A stretch of DNA of 64,000 bases from positions 25,820 to 89,819 of the forward strand of contig NZ_SJXJ01000018.1 of assembly GCF_004337695.1 (NCBI RefSeq), read 5' to 3'. Below, piece after piece: positions 24,757-34,800 of this stretch. The translations under genes and the position numbers were made by a program. The notes under the pieces were generated by a model. That model did no database searches, had not been told where the DNA came from, and saw nothing but the letters and a program-made list of their open reading frames with translations. How positions within the stretch are numbered: position 1 is the first letter of the stretch; each line of letters starts with the position of its first letter. The stretch is from Tenacibaculum sp. M341. Lineage in GTDB: Bacteria; Bacteroidota; Bacteroidia; Flavobacteriales; Flavobacteriaceae.

Positions 24757-26073
24757 ATGAAAAATAAACTGATACTACTAGTCTTTGTAGTAATAATAAT
24801 AGTTAGCTGTAATATTAAAGAAAAAGAGAAAACAACTATTGTAACAGACGATATCACAAATTTTTGGAAAGCTTATGATGCCATACAAATAACACAGGAT
24901 ACAGTGTTACAGAAAGCGTATTTATCAACGCTTTTTTTTAATAAAGCAACCGATGGTTTGAAAGCCATTATGAAAACCAAGAATTATAAGGAACAAGATT
25001 ATTATACAGCGATTAAAAAGTATCCTAAGTTTTGGGAATCAGTTAGAGAAAATACATTAAGAGCGAATGAATTTGGGAAAGAACTTGACGAAGGCGTTGA
25101 AAAATTAAAAGAAATATATCCGAAGTTAACACCAGCAAAAATCTACTTTACGATGAGTCCGTTAAGATCAAATGGAACAACCTTAAACGACCTAGTATTA
25201 ATAGGAAGTGAATTAGCTATGACAGATGAAAACACTATTTCAGAAGAATTGCCAGAAATAATAAGAAAGAACCGACGATTTTTTTTTGATAGTAATCCGA
25301 TTGAGAATTTAGTACAATTGAATGTGCACGAATATGTACATACACAACAAAAAATGGCAGAAGACTATTTATTGTCATACGTAATTAGAGAAGGTGTTGC
25401 TGAGTTTATATCAGTCATAGCATTGGGAAAACCTTCAACAGTACCCGCTATTGCTTATGGTGAAAAAAACAAGAGGGTACGAGAAAAGTTTGAGGAAGAT
25501 ATGTTTAAAGGAAATAATATAAATCAATGGTTATGGAGTGATGCTCCCAATGAATTTGGTGTGAGAGATCTAGGCTATTATATTGGTTATGCAATGTGTA
25601 AAAAATATTATGAACAATCAGAAAATAAAAGCGAAGCAATACAAGAATTAATAGAACTAGATTACAGCAACACAACAGCTATTGAAAATTTTGTAAATGT
25701 ATCCGGATATTTTTCTGATACCTTAGAAAACTTATATCAGAAGTTTGAAAATTCTAGACCATTTGTTACAAACATACAGCCTTTTAAAAATAAAAATGAG
25801 GAGGTAGATTATAAGGTAAACAAACTGACTATTGAGTTTTCTGAACCAATGAATCAACAATATAGAAACTTCGATTTTGGTCCCTTAGGAAAAGAAGCAG
25901 CCATACAAATACAAAAAGTAATAGGTTTTTCAGAAGATGGTACTTCAATTACTGTTGAAATAGCACCCTTACAACCTAATAAAAGATATCAATTGGTGAT
26001 TGGTACTCGTTTTAAAAGTTTGAAAAATATGCCTTTAAAAAGTTACTTGATAGATTTTAAAACTAATAAATAA
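24757..26073 (+). CDS. Lipoprotein zinc metalloprotease with C-terminal Ig-like domain
   Basis: A 438-residue lipoprotein (start ATG 24757; an upstream ATG at 24736 is in frame but would spoil the signal). The signal peptide ends in a lipobox VVIIIVSC. A zinc-protease motif HEYVH is at about 191-195 with a downstream glutamate in EGVAEF, the pattern of gluzincin/DUF2268-like peptidases. Residues from about 335 form a Big_5-like Ig domain (NKLTIEFSEPMNQ ... FKTNK). It is probably anchored at the outer or inner membrane and acts on proteins outside the cytoplasm; the substrate is unknown. It precedes the LytS/LytTR pair by 62 bases but need not be co-regulated. Confidence 0.75.
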   Translation: MKNKLILLVFVVIIIVSCNIKEKEKTTIVTDDITNFWKAYDAIQITQDTVLQKAYLSTLFFNKATDGLKAIMKTKNYKEQDYYTAIKKYPKFWESVRENTLRANEFGKELDEGVEKLKEIYPKLTPAKIYFTMSPLRSNGTTLNDLVLIGSELAMTDENTISEELPEIIRKNRRFFFDSNPIENLVQLNVHEYVHTQQKMAEDYLLSYVIREGVAEFISVIALGKPSTVPAIAYGEKNKRVREKFEEDMFKGNNINQWLWSDAPNEFGVRDLGYYIGYAMCKKYYEQSENKSEAIQELIELDYSNTTAIENFVNVSGYFSDTLENLYQKFENSRPFVTNIQPFKNKNEEVDYKVNKLTIEFSEPMNQQYRNFDFGPLGKEAAIQIQKVIGFSEDGTSITVEIAPLQPNKRYQLVIGTRFKSLKNMPLKSYLIDFKTNK

Positions 26074-26135
26074 GTTTTATAGATTTGTTTCAGATCAAAT
26101 TATACGAAGATTTTAGTCGTAAATCGTATTGAATA

Positions 26136-27173
26136 ATGAATTATTTCTTCTCAAAAAAAGCTATTCCCAATTATGTAGTATGGATCGTTACCATGTTGCC
26201 TGCTTATTTTATAAAATTTAGCGATTTAGGTAATAGTAAGGCTATTATTCATTATTTAACTGTAGAGTTGATTATTTGGTTTGTGTTAGGTGTAGTATTA
26301 ACTGCCGGAATTCAGTTAGCAATAGAAAAACTAGCAACAAAGTATACGTTAAAAATTAGAATTATTTACTTGTTGCTATCCATGCTCATAGCATCTGTAG
26401 TTTTTTACATTATATTTTGGCCATTAATAGATGTTTCGTATGAGTATTTTATGCATAAGCAAAGTTATCATGGTTATTTTGCTACTCGAATTTTTAATTG
26501 GTTTAATTGGATTGTATGGTTTGTTAGTATTACTGCACTAGATTTATTTGAAGAGGTAAAGGCAAGTAAAATTAAAAATATAGCATTACAAGCAACTTTA
26601 AAAGACGCTCAATTAAATACCTTAAAGGGACAAATAAATCCTCATTTTATGTTTAATAGCCTAAATAATATAAGAGGATTAATGTTAGAAGATGTACCTA
26701 AAGCAAGATATATGCTAACAACATTATCTGAAACATTAAGATACGCATTGACACAGAATACCACCGATGCAATATCTTTAAGCGCAGAGTTAGACATGGT
26801 GAAAAAATATGTAGACTTGTGTAAAATTCAGTTTGAAGATAGACTAGAGTTTACATTGAATGCTGAAGAAGCAACTTTATCAAAAGAAATTCCGCCAATG
26901 CTTTTACAAATTTTAGTAGAAAATGCAATTAAACACGGAATAGCAAATTTAAAAAGTGGAGGAGTAGTAGCTATAAATACTGAAATAGAAGGTGGAGATT
27001 TATTAATAAAAGTGATCAATTCTGGAAAGTTAATAGCACCAGAAAATACTACTCAATTGGGAGTAAACAATGTTAAACAAAGATTAGATTTGCTTTATAA
27101 TAACAAAGCTTCTTTCACTTTAAAACAAATTAAAGAAGAGGTAGTAGCAACCATTAAAATTCCTTTAAAATGA
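26136..27173 (+). CDS. LytS-type sensor histidine kinase (His_kinase family)
   Basis: A 345-residue membrane kinase with four predicted transmembrane helices in the first 135 residues. The phospho-acceptor histidine is H170 in GQINPHFMFNSLNNIRGL, and the ATP-binding N box is at about 261-268 (VENAIKHG). This is the His_kinase/HATPase arrangement of LytS/AlgZ proteins that partner LytTR regulators. No periplasmic sensor domain is seen, so the signal is probably sensed in the membrane. The stop overlaps the regulator start by four bases (ATGA). Confidence 0.92.
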   Translation: MNYFFSKKAIPNYVVWIVTMLPAYFIKFSDLGNSKAIIHYLTVELIIWFVLGVVLTAGIQLAIEKLATKYTLKIRIIYLLLSMLIASVVFYIIFWPLIDVSYEYFMHKQSYHGYFATRIFNWFNWIVWFVSITALDLFEEVKASKIKNIALQATLKDAQLNTLKGQINPHFMFNSLNNIRGLMLEDVPKARYMLTTLSETLRYALTQNTTDAISLSAELDMVKKYVDLCKIQFEDRLEFTLNAEEATLSKEIPPMLLQILVENAIKHGIANLKSGGVVAINTEIEGGDLLIKVINSGKLIAPENTTQLGVNNVKQRLDLLYNNKASFTLKQIKEEVVATIKIPLK

Positions 27174-27901
27174 AAACAGTAAAAGTTGTTATTGTTGAAG
27201 ACTCTCGTTTGGCAAGAAATGAGTTAAAAGAATTAATGAAAAGCCACAAACAATTAGTACTTGTAGGTGAAGCTGCGAATGTAGATGATGGTTTTGAGTT
27301 AATACAAAAAGAGCAACCAGATGTATTGTTCTTGGATATTAATATGCCTGAAAAAAATGGTTTTGAACTGTTAGAAATGTTAGACGAGGTACCCATAACT
27401 ATTTTTACTACAGCATACGATGAATATGCAATACAGTCTTTTGAATACAATACACTTGATTATTTATTAAAACCTATTAGTGAAGAACGTTTTTCTGTTG
27501 CAGTACAAAAATTGATGAACAATTTAGAAAAAGAACAAACATCAGAAGAAAAGGAAGAGAAAGTATTCAATTTAGAGAAGCAAATTTTTATTAAAGACGG
27601 AGAAAAGTGTTGGCTGGTGAAAATTAAAAGCATCACAATGTTTGAGATTGTGGGCAACTATACACGCGTGTTTTTTGAAAATAACAAAACATTGATTTAT
27701 AAATCGCTTACACAAATAGAAAACAAACTACCACAAGATGTTTTTTTTAGAGCAAATAGGCAGCAGATTATAAATATTAATCATGTAAAGAAAGTAGTTT
27801 CTTGGTTTAATGGAAAATTAAAAATAGAAATGATTTCTGGTGAGGAAGTTGAAATTTCTCGAAGACAATCTGCCGTTTTTAAAGAACAATTAAGTTTTTA
27901 G
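27170..27901 (+). CDS. LytTR-family response regulator
   Basis: A 243-residue regulator with a receiver domain (residues 1-120; phospho-acceptor D56 in VLFLDINMP, K about 105 in LLKPIS) and a LytTR DNA-binding domain (about 145-243, with the usual end of recognisable residues NRQQIININHVKKV). It is phosphorylated by the kinase it overlaps. Targets are unknown, but the 23-bp repeat array starting 35 bases after its stop has LytTR-like spacing. Confidence 0.93.
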   Translation: MKTVKVVIVEDSRLARNELKELMKSHKQLVLVGEAANVDDGFELIQKEQPDVLFLDINMPEKNGFELLEMLDEVPITIFTTAYDEYAIQSFEYNTLDYLLKPISEERFSVAVQKLMNNLEKEQTSEEKEEKVFNLEKQIFIKDGEKCWLVKIKSITMFEIVGNYTRVFFENNKTLIYKSLTQIENKLPQDVFFRANRQQIININHVKKVVSWFNGKLKIEMISGEEVEISRRQSAVFKEQLSF

Positions 27902-27935
27902 CCAAGGTTAGATTTTTAATAGATCTATATTTAGT

Positions 27936-28119
27936 ATGAATGTCACTCCTCGCATAACGTGAATGTCACTCCCCGTATAATGTGAATGTCACTCCCCGTA
28001 TAACGTGAATGTCACTCCCTGTATAACGTGAATGTCACTCCCTGTATAACGTGAATGTCACTCCCCGCATAACGTGAATGTTATTCTCCGTATAATGTGA
28101 ATGTCATTAACAGCCTAAT
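27936..28119. repeat. Eight tandem 23-bp repeats
   Basis: Eight direct copies with exact 23-base spacing begin at 27936, 27959, 27982, 28005, 28028, 28051, 28074 and 28097. The unit begins GTGAATGTCACTCCCCGTAT and ends AAC. Copies 2-6 differ at one or two positions and the last two are more diverged. Each contains the interrupted palindrome GTGA-ATG-TCAC. There are no spacers, so this is not a CRISPR array. The array fills most of the space after the response regulator. Confidence 0.95.
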
Positions 28120-28176
28120 GCAAGTATTACTATAAAACAAAGAATTTATGACAGTTTTAAATAAAAAGAGGAGAGA

Positions 28177-28389
28177 TTAAACTTCTGAAACATTATTCTT
28201 AATACTTTTAAAGAATAAGATATATGGAGCGAATAACATAACAAATAAAGGGATAACACTTATAGATACACCAGCTTGAGATGAAGCTACAGAAGTTCCT
28301 ATTGCAATACCATTTAAAAATAAACATACTGCAATAAGAGATACTGCTTTAGAGTTGAATATTAAGTTTCCGATTTTTAAAGATTTCAT
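28177..28389 (-). CDS. Small membrane protein
   Basis: A 70-residue protein with two hydrophobic segments (about residues 16-36 and 44-62: AVSLIAVCLFLNGIAIGTSV, then SVIPLFVMLFAPYILFF) and charged ends. No homologous family is recognised. It lies between the repeat array and a long non-coding stretch and is transcribed alone on the minus strand. Confidence 0.55.
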   Translation of the reverse strand: MKSLKIGNLIFNSKAVSLIAVCLFLNGIAIGTSVASSQAGVSISVIPLFVMLFAPYILFFKSIKNNVSEV

Positions 28390-28819
28390 ATTGCTTTATT
28401 ATAATTTAGATGCTAATAAGTAGTCAGTTTTAAATTTTTGTTACAAATTATTTATTAGTAAGCTGAGTTGGAGTTTAAAAATATTGATTTAAGTCGCTGT
28501 TGTCTCTTCCAGCAAAGTCGAGAACTTGTTTAAAGTTATGAATACAGTTTATAGAATGTATTAAAACTATGATCTTTTAATGTTAGAATTACAGAGTATT
28601 ATTAGAAATTCAAAATAGTAAGATCTCGACTGCGTTCGATCGGACAGATTTATAAATGATAAAAATAACATCTAAGATTAATCATACTTAGGTTAATGGT
28701 AATTTGATTTTTAGAGTCTAGAGTTCAATTGATAAACTTTTAATCTTTTGAAGATTAGTAAAGAGTATTAAGTATTAATACAAGAACTTCTAGCTACCAC
28801 CTTCAGACTTCTAACTAAA
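28390..28819. other. Non-coding stretch with a short GC-richer dispersed-repeat-like motif
   Basis: About 430 bases with no convincing gene. Around 28624-28645 is tctcgactgcgttcgatcgg, with TCGA at both ends of a six-base core, standing out from the AT-rich surroundings; similar motifs occur as intergenic repeats in flavobacteria (recalled). A related agtcgagaac is at about 28517. Otherwise I see nothing. Confidence 0.4.
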
Positions 28820-31800
28820 TTATTTAACAATAACCCTCACACCTTCAGAATGACTACTAAATTCAGGCGCATACATACTTTGAATAGAGGTAATACCATT
28901 ACTAAAACTTCCTTTATTATTTACTCTAACATCGTACTCAAAAACATAAGTGCCTTTAGCTAAACGATTAAAAAAGAAATGAGTAGCAGCATCTTTAGTA
29001 CTCTGATAATAACCTAAACCATCTTGCCATTTATATTTAGAAAGCACATCTACAGGCTCAAAAGCCGAAGCTCGCATGTCTTTCATATGAATAAACTCCA
29101 TAGTTCTATCTGCACGTAACTCAATTCGAACTGTAACCAAATCACCAACGGCTAAATTTTCATTAGAAACAGCGATCAGTTTTTTACCAGTATCAGCATT
29201 CACCTTTTTAAATAATTGTTTAGTTAGCTGTAACGGAGTTTTAGCTGAAGTAATTTTATCTAAATCTTCAAAATATTGCCAATACAATCCGCCCCAAGCA
29301 ATACCTTCATCTTTTTTAGTAAGCGTAACATTAGCCATTGAAGGTTTTATGTTATTACCACTCCATGAAGTTTTAAAATACCCAGTGCCCGCCTCAACTT
29401 TAGTGTTTTCTATTTTCTTCGGATCTAATGTGGTATCTCCAATTTTTACAGTAACTATCTCGGTTGAAGAAATCCAATTGGTTCCTTGTAACAATAAAGC
29501 ATATACAGCGTCAGAAGTAGCCTTTGTGGTTTTCCATCTACTAACTTGTTTATTCTTTAACAACCATATTTTTAAGTTATCTATAGTTTTAGTGTCTTTA
29601 GAAACTTCAGAAAAAGCTTCAATTAATAAAGCTTGAGTTTCAATTGGGGCTTGATGCCAATACCAACCTGATTTATTTTCTTTCCAATACATTCCTAATT
29701 CCTCAGAAGTAATACTATTCTCTTCTAAAGACTTTAGTATTTTGTTAGCTATTGTAGTATTCGTATTTCTAAAAGAAGTCAATGCAATTTGACCTTTAGC
29801 ATACAAATTAAAATCGTTCCAAAACATTTCAGCTTGCTTAGTATAATACGTTACAGCTTTTTGAACACGATCATTCATAGTAATATCTTTAAAGAAACTA
29901 CGCATGTATAAGTATTGAATTTGTGTATAACCAATCTGTTTTTTCTGTAAAAAGGCATCTGCTTCTTTCTTTCCTTTTTGCTTACGGATTTTTTCAGCTT
30001 GTTTTAACAATCGCTTGTAGGTATCTTCAAACTCTTCATCTAAAAAACGAACGGTTTTAGGAAGCATTACTTCGGTAGTTTTATCAAACTTTTCTATGCC
30101 TAATTTTCTTAAATGACCAAAACCTGTAGCAATATGATTTGTGATATGAATGCTAGGATAGCGTCCACCTTTAAACCAAGGGAAACCACCTTCAGGCATT
30201 TGCATGTTCTTTAATTTTTGAATTGTTTTATGTTGTTCGTTTTTCATTTTATTTAAATCGAATAACAAAGCAATACGTTTCTTTTGTTCACTTTCAGATT
30301 GTGCATCGCGTAACCAAGGAGTTTCTTGGATAATCAAAGATTTTAATTCCTCGTTTTTTTCTAAATTACTAATTAAAGCGTCGCTAGTTTTCCACTGATT
30401 AAATACATTTTGAATTCGTGGATTTGAATTGGCTATAAAACTAGCTAAGGTATTGGCATAATAACGTGCAAAAGTTTGCTCGGCACATTCATGTGGATAT
30501 TCCATTAAATAAGGAAGTGCTTGTACTGCATACCAAGCAGGATTTGAAGTAACTTCTAAGCTTAACTTATGATGCTTTAAAGTATTAGAGGTATTATTTT
30601 TTAATTTATTTAATGTAAATGTTTTTGATTGGTTTGAACGTACCCACATTGGTAACGTTTCTGTAACTAACATTCTGTTAGATAATACTGGTAGTACACT
30701 TTGTTCACCATCAGAAAAATCACCCGCTTTGGCAATTATTTTATATTGAATAGCTTGCGCAGTATCGGAAACATTTAACTTCCAAGATACATTGGTGTTT
30801 CCATCTTTATCAACACTAAAAGATTTTGTAATGTCATCAGAAAATAGGTTACTGAGCGGAGCCGAAGTAACAGCATCTGTTAATACCAATTGGCAAACTC
30901 CTACTAATTTTCGATCACTTAAATTACTAATTTTTGCACTTAAGGTAATTACATCACCTTCACGTAAAAAGCGAGGTGCATTTGGTATTACCATTAATTC
31001 TTTTTGCGTAACGGTAGAAAATGATTTTACAGCAGCATGTAATTCTTTTGTATGTGCTAATAATTGTAAACTCCATCTTGTTAAGGCTTCTGGAGCAGTA
31101 AAAGAAAAAGAAACATTTCCGTTAGCATCAGTGGTTAAATGTGGATAAAAGAAAGCAGTTTCTTGCAGGTTTTTACGTACAGGTATAGCTTTTAAACCAG
31201 TACCTGTGGTGATTATTATAACACCGTCTTTTGCACGTGATCCATATATAGCCATTGCTTTTGCTCCTTTTAAAACTTCAAGAGTAAGAATGTCTTTTTC
31301 GTTAATATTAGAAATGTCATCTACTATTTTTCCGTCTACCACATATAATGGTTGTTCACCAGTGGTTACACTTTCGGCTCCACGAATTTGAATATTTTCA
31401 GGTGATCCTGGTGCAGCATAAGTCAAATTACTTGCATCATCTTCAGATTCTACCATTACATCAGCAGCTCTACCTTCAAGTTTAGAGTGTATTTTATTAG
31501 TAGCGCTTCCTGTATATGCTCGTTTTCTTTTGGTAGCATACCCAGCTACTACAACTTCATCTAATGTATTAGCTTCTTCTAAAGTGATTAATATATTAGA
31601 AAAATCACCTACAGTTTTCTCTACAGTTTTATAACCTACAAAGCTAAAAACGACGACATCGCCTTTATTAACTTTTAAACTAAACCTACCATTAAAGTCT
31701 GTTTCGGTACCAAAAACTGTTCCTTTAATAATTACGGTTGCACCTGGTAATGGACCACTTTCATCTTCAATAATACCTGAAATTACGCCACCAAAATTCG

Positions 31801-34800
31801 TTTTTTGAACAATCAGGTTCCTTACATAGCTTTTTTGTGCCCATTGTTGATTATAGAAATCAAATCCAAACCAATTTAATTCATCATAGCCAAGGGATAG
31901 GAGAGGAACAGCTCTATTCTGAGAGGTGCTATTAAAATGAAAACGAGCATCAGTAAAACTAATATAAGCGTTGGTGTTATTATACAAATTATAGCTAGGT
32001 TTTTGTATTGGATTAAATCGCCATTGATGTTTTTTAAACTGATCTAAAGAAGTATCGTACATACCAGCTAATAATTCGGCAGTAACTTTATCCTTTTGAC
32101 TACCTTTAACTGTAAAACTCCACGTTTCATTAGCGCCAGGTTGTAATTTGTCCCTAAAAGTATTCGTAGTAATTTCTAAGTCGGTTGAAGGATAGGGAAC
32201 ATTGATTACTAAAGAACCATTTTCAAAATCGTTGTAATTCACAAAATGATAACGAATTCCAAATCCGCCAACATCTTCGCTTGTTACGGGTACTTTAATT
32301 GTTTTACTATTTTTATTTAATTGGATGTAATGAGAAGCAATTAGTTTGTGTTTCTTTTCAACAAAAACCATCATGGTTATAGCTTCAGAATTACTGCTAA
32401 AAGTAATTTCGGCGGTGTCATTTACATTGTAAGTATCTTTATTTGTAGTTACCGTAAACAACTTATTATCGGCAGGAAGTTTATCTTTTTCAGAAAAAAG
32501 AGAAAAGTATTTTTTATCTGTTACCTTTTGATTGAATTTATCTTGAGAAGTAAGCTCTATGATATACTTACCAGAAGTCCATTTTTTAAGATTAGGTAAT
32601 TCAATTTCTTTGGAGGTATTGGTATTAAAATCACTAGAAAATACTTTTTCACCCTTTTTCCATTGTAACGGATTGTCTTCATTTTTATAAGCTTCATTAG
32701 GAAACTTTTCGTTGAATTCATCCTCAGAAATTGTTTGATAATATGGAGCAGCCCACGGACGTTTGCGCAAAGGCTTTTTAGGAGCGACTAATTTATAAAT
32801 TGAAACTTCTCCAGAAGCAGCTGTAAATTCGCCATTTAAATTTTGAGTATCTATAGTTACAATTTGCTTTTTAATTGCTTTGTTAATGTTTTCACTCACC
32901 GCAACAGTAGCTAATAAACTGTGATATCCTACTTTTACCAATGAAGTAGCACTTCTGGTTTCTCCATTAATATCAGTTACATCAGCAGTAACTTCATAAG
33001 TGAAAACAGGTAGATTTTCTTTGTTAGCACTTTCATCTCGTAATGCTTTAAAAGTAATTTCAAAGTCTCCCTTATTATTTGTAGTAGTTTCTCCATTAAT
33101 AATTTCTTGAGGAGAACTGTTTAAATACGGACGATACCAATAACACCAACTTGGATACTGTATTTTTCTATGAACTCTGTATACAACCTTTCCATCTGTA
33201 ATAGCACTACCTGCAAAAGCTTTTGCATTTCCATTCACTTTTATTTCATCATTCACACGGTAGGTTTCTGTAACTGGCTTAAAAGTAGTTTCAAATTTAG
33301 GGCGCTTGTATTCTTCTACAGATATAGATTGTTGACCTTTTCTATCTTTAACAGATACTTCAATAGTAAAATTACCCGTTAATCCTGAATTTGGTATGAT
33401 GAATTCCCCTGAAAAGGAACCATATTCATTAGTCGTTAATTCAAGTTTTTTAACTTCTTGATAGTTGACATCTCTTAAAATAACAGTGGCTTTTTTATTA
33501 CTAATAACTTTTGTTTCTTTTTTAAAGGCTTCCATAGAAATTCCTTTAAAATAAACAGTTTGACCAGGTCTATAAATACTTCTATCAGTAAATAAAAAAG
33601 TACGGATTTGTTTGTTTGGTCGCTCGTTGTAATCGTCTTGTTTTCTTAAATAATAATTACCAAAAGAAGCATTATCATTTTTATAATTAACAAAAGCTTT
33701 TACATTGTCATAGTAAGTATTTGGATTGTAACTAAACTCTCCGTTTTTATCGGTTGTAAAGGTTTTATTAATAGATTTTCTATATCTACGGTTACTCTTA
33801 TTAGAAAAACGAACATTAGCACCTGTTAAAGGTGTTCCTGTAACTCTATCAAGTAACTGGTAAATGCTCTTTCCATCTTCATTTCTGGTAATTAAACTTA
33901 GGTTGGTAACCTGTATAAAACAAGTTCCGTAAATAGTGTTATCAGATAAAGATTCATTATTAGCGGTAACAATTAAATATTGACCTTGAGAAAGTTTAGG
34001 AAGTATAACTTCGGTACTATGGTTTAAATAATCGAATTCATTTGGTAATGTTGAATTCCAGTTGTTTACCTTTTTAAGTTTTTGAATGAAAGCCTTTTTC
34101 TCTTTGAGTTTATATAAATTTTTGAATGAAGTTTTTTGTTGCTGATCTATTTGATATACTGAAAAATAAAGAGTTTTTATATTGTTAAAATTGATTAACA
34201 GTCTAGAGTACGAATCAATAGGAATGTATTTTTCTGAGGTAATTTTAATTTGTTTTTCTTTAATTTTTTCGGTAAGTACTTTACATTCTTTAGCAGCTCT
34301 ACTTTCAGGAAATTGTTTGATTACTTTTTCGCATAACTCTAAAGCTTCTTTATTTTTAAAACGGTATTGTTTGTTGGTTTCGTTGGAATATTTTCTGGCT
34401 TGAGAATGATACACTTTTGCAATTTTAAAAGTATACAATCCGCTTACTGCTTGCTTGGTGTAATTGTTTTCTGATGTTTTTAATGTTTCTAAAAAAACAG
34501 CTTGTTTATCTTTAAAGGTAGCATTTTTATGCACAAAATCTAAACGTTCTAAATCTACATTAACTAATGCTTCGGTATTTCCTTTTTCATAATGAAAGTC
34601 TATTAATTCTTGATGAATTTTTAGTGCATTGAATTGTAGAGATAAAGTATCTTTTGTTTGTATGTTTAATTTAGAAAAGAAAACAGCATCACAAAGTAAG
34701 TCTGAATTATCTATTTTAAATTGATAGTTAGGTTTTGTAATACTTGTTTCATCAGTTTTATAAAACGTTAATGCATTGTGTGCTAAAAAATCATAAAGAG

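Noticed and set aside
27936-28119. CRISPR-like array
   Set aside because: The 23-bp units are head-to-tail with no unique spacers, and no cas genes are nearby.
28624-28645. Operator at the TCGA-flanked motif
   Set aside because: It is far from any gene start and looks like a dispersed intergenic repeat; no regulator can be linked to it here.
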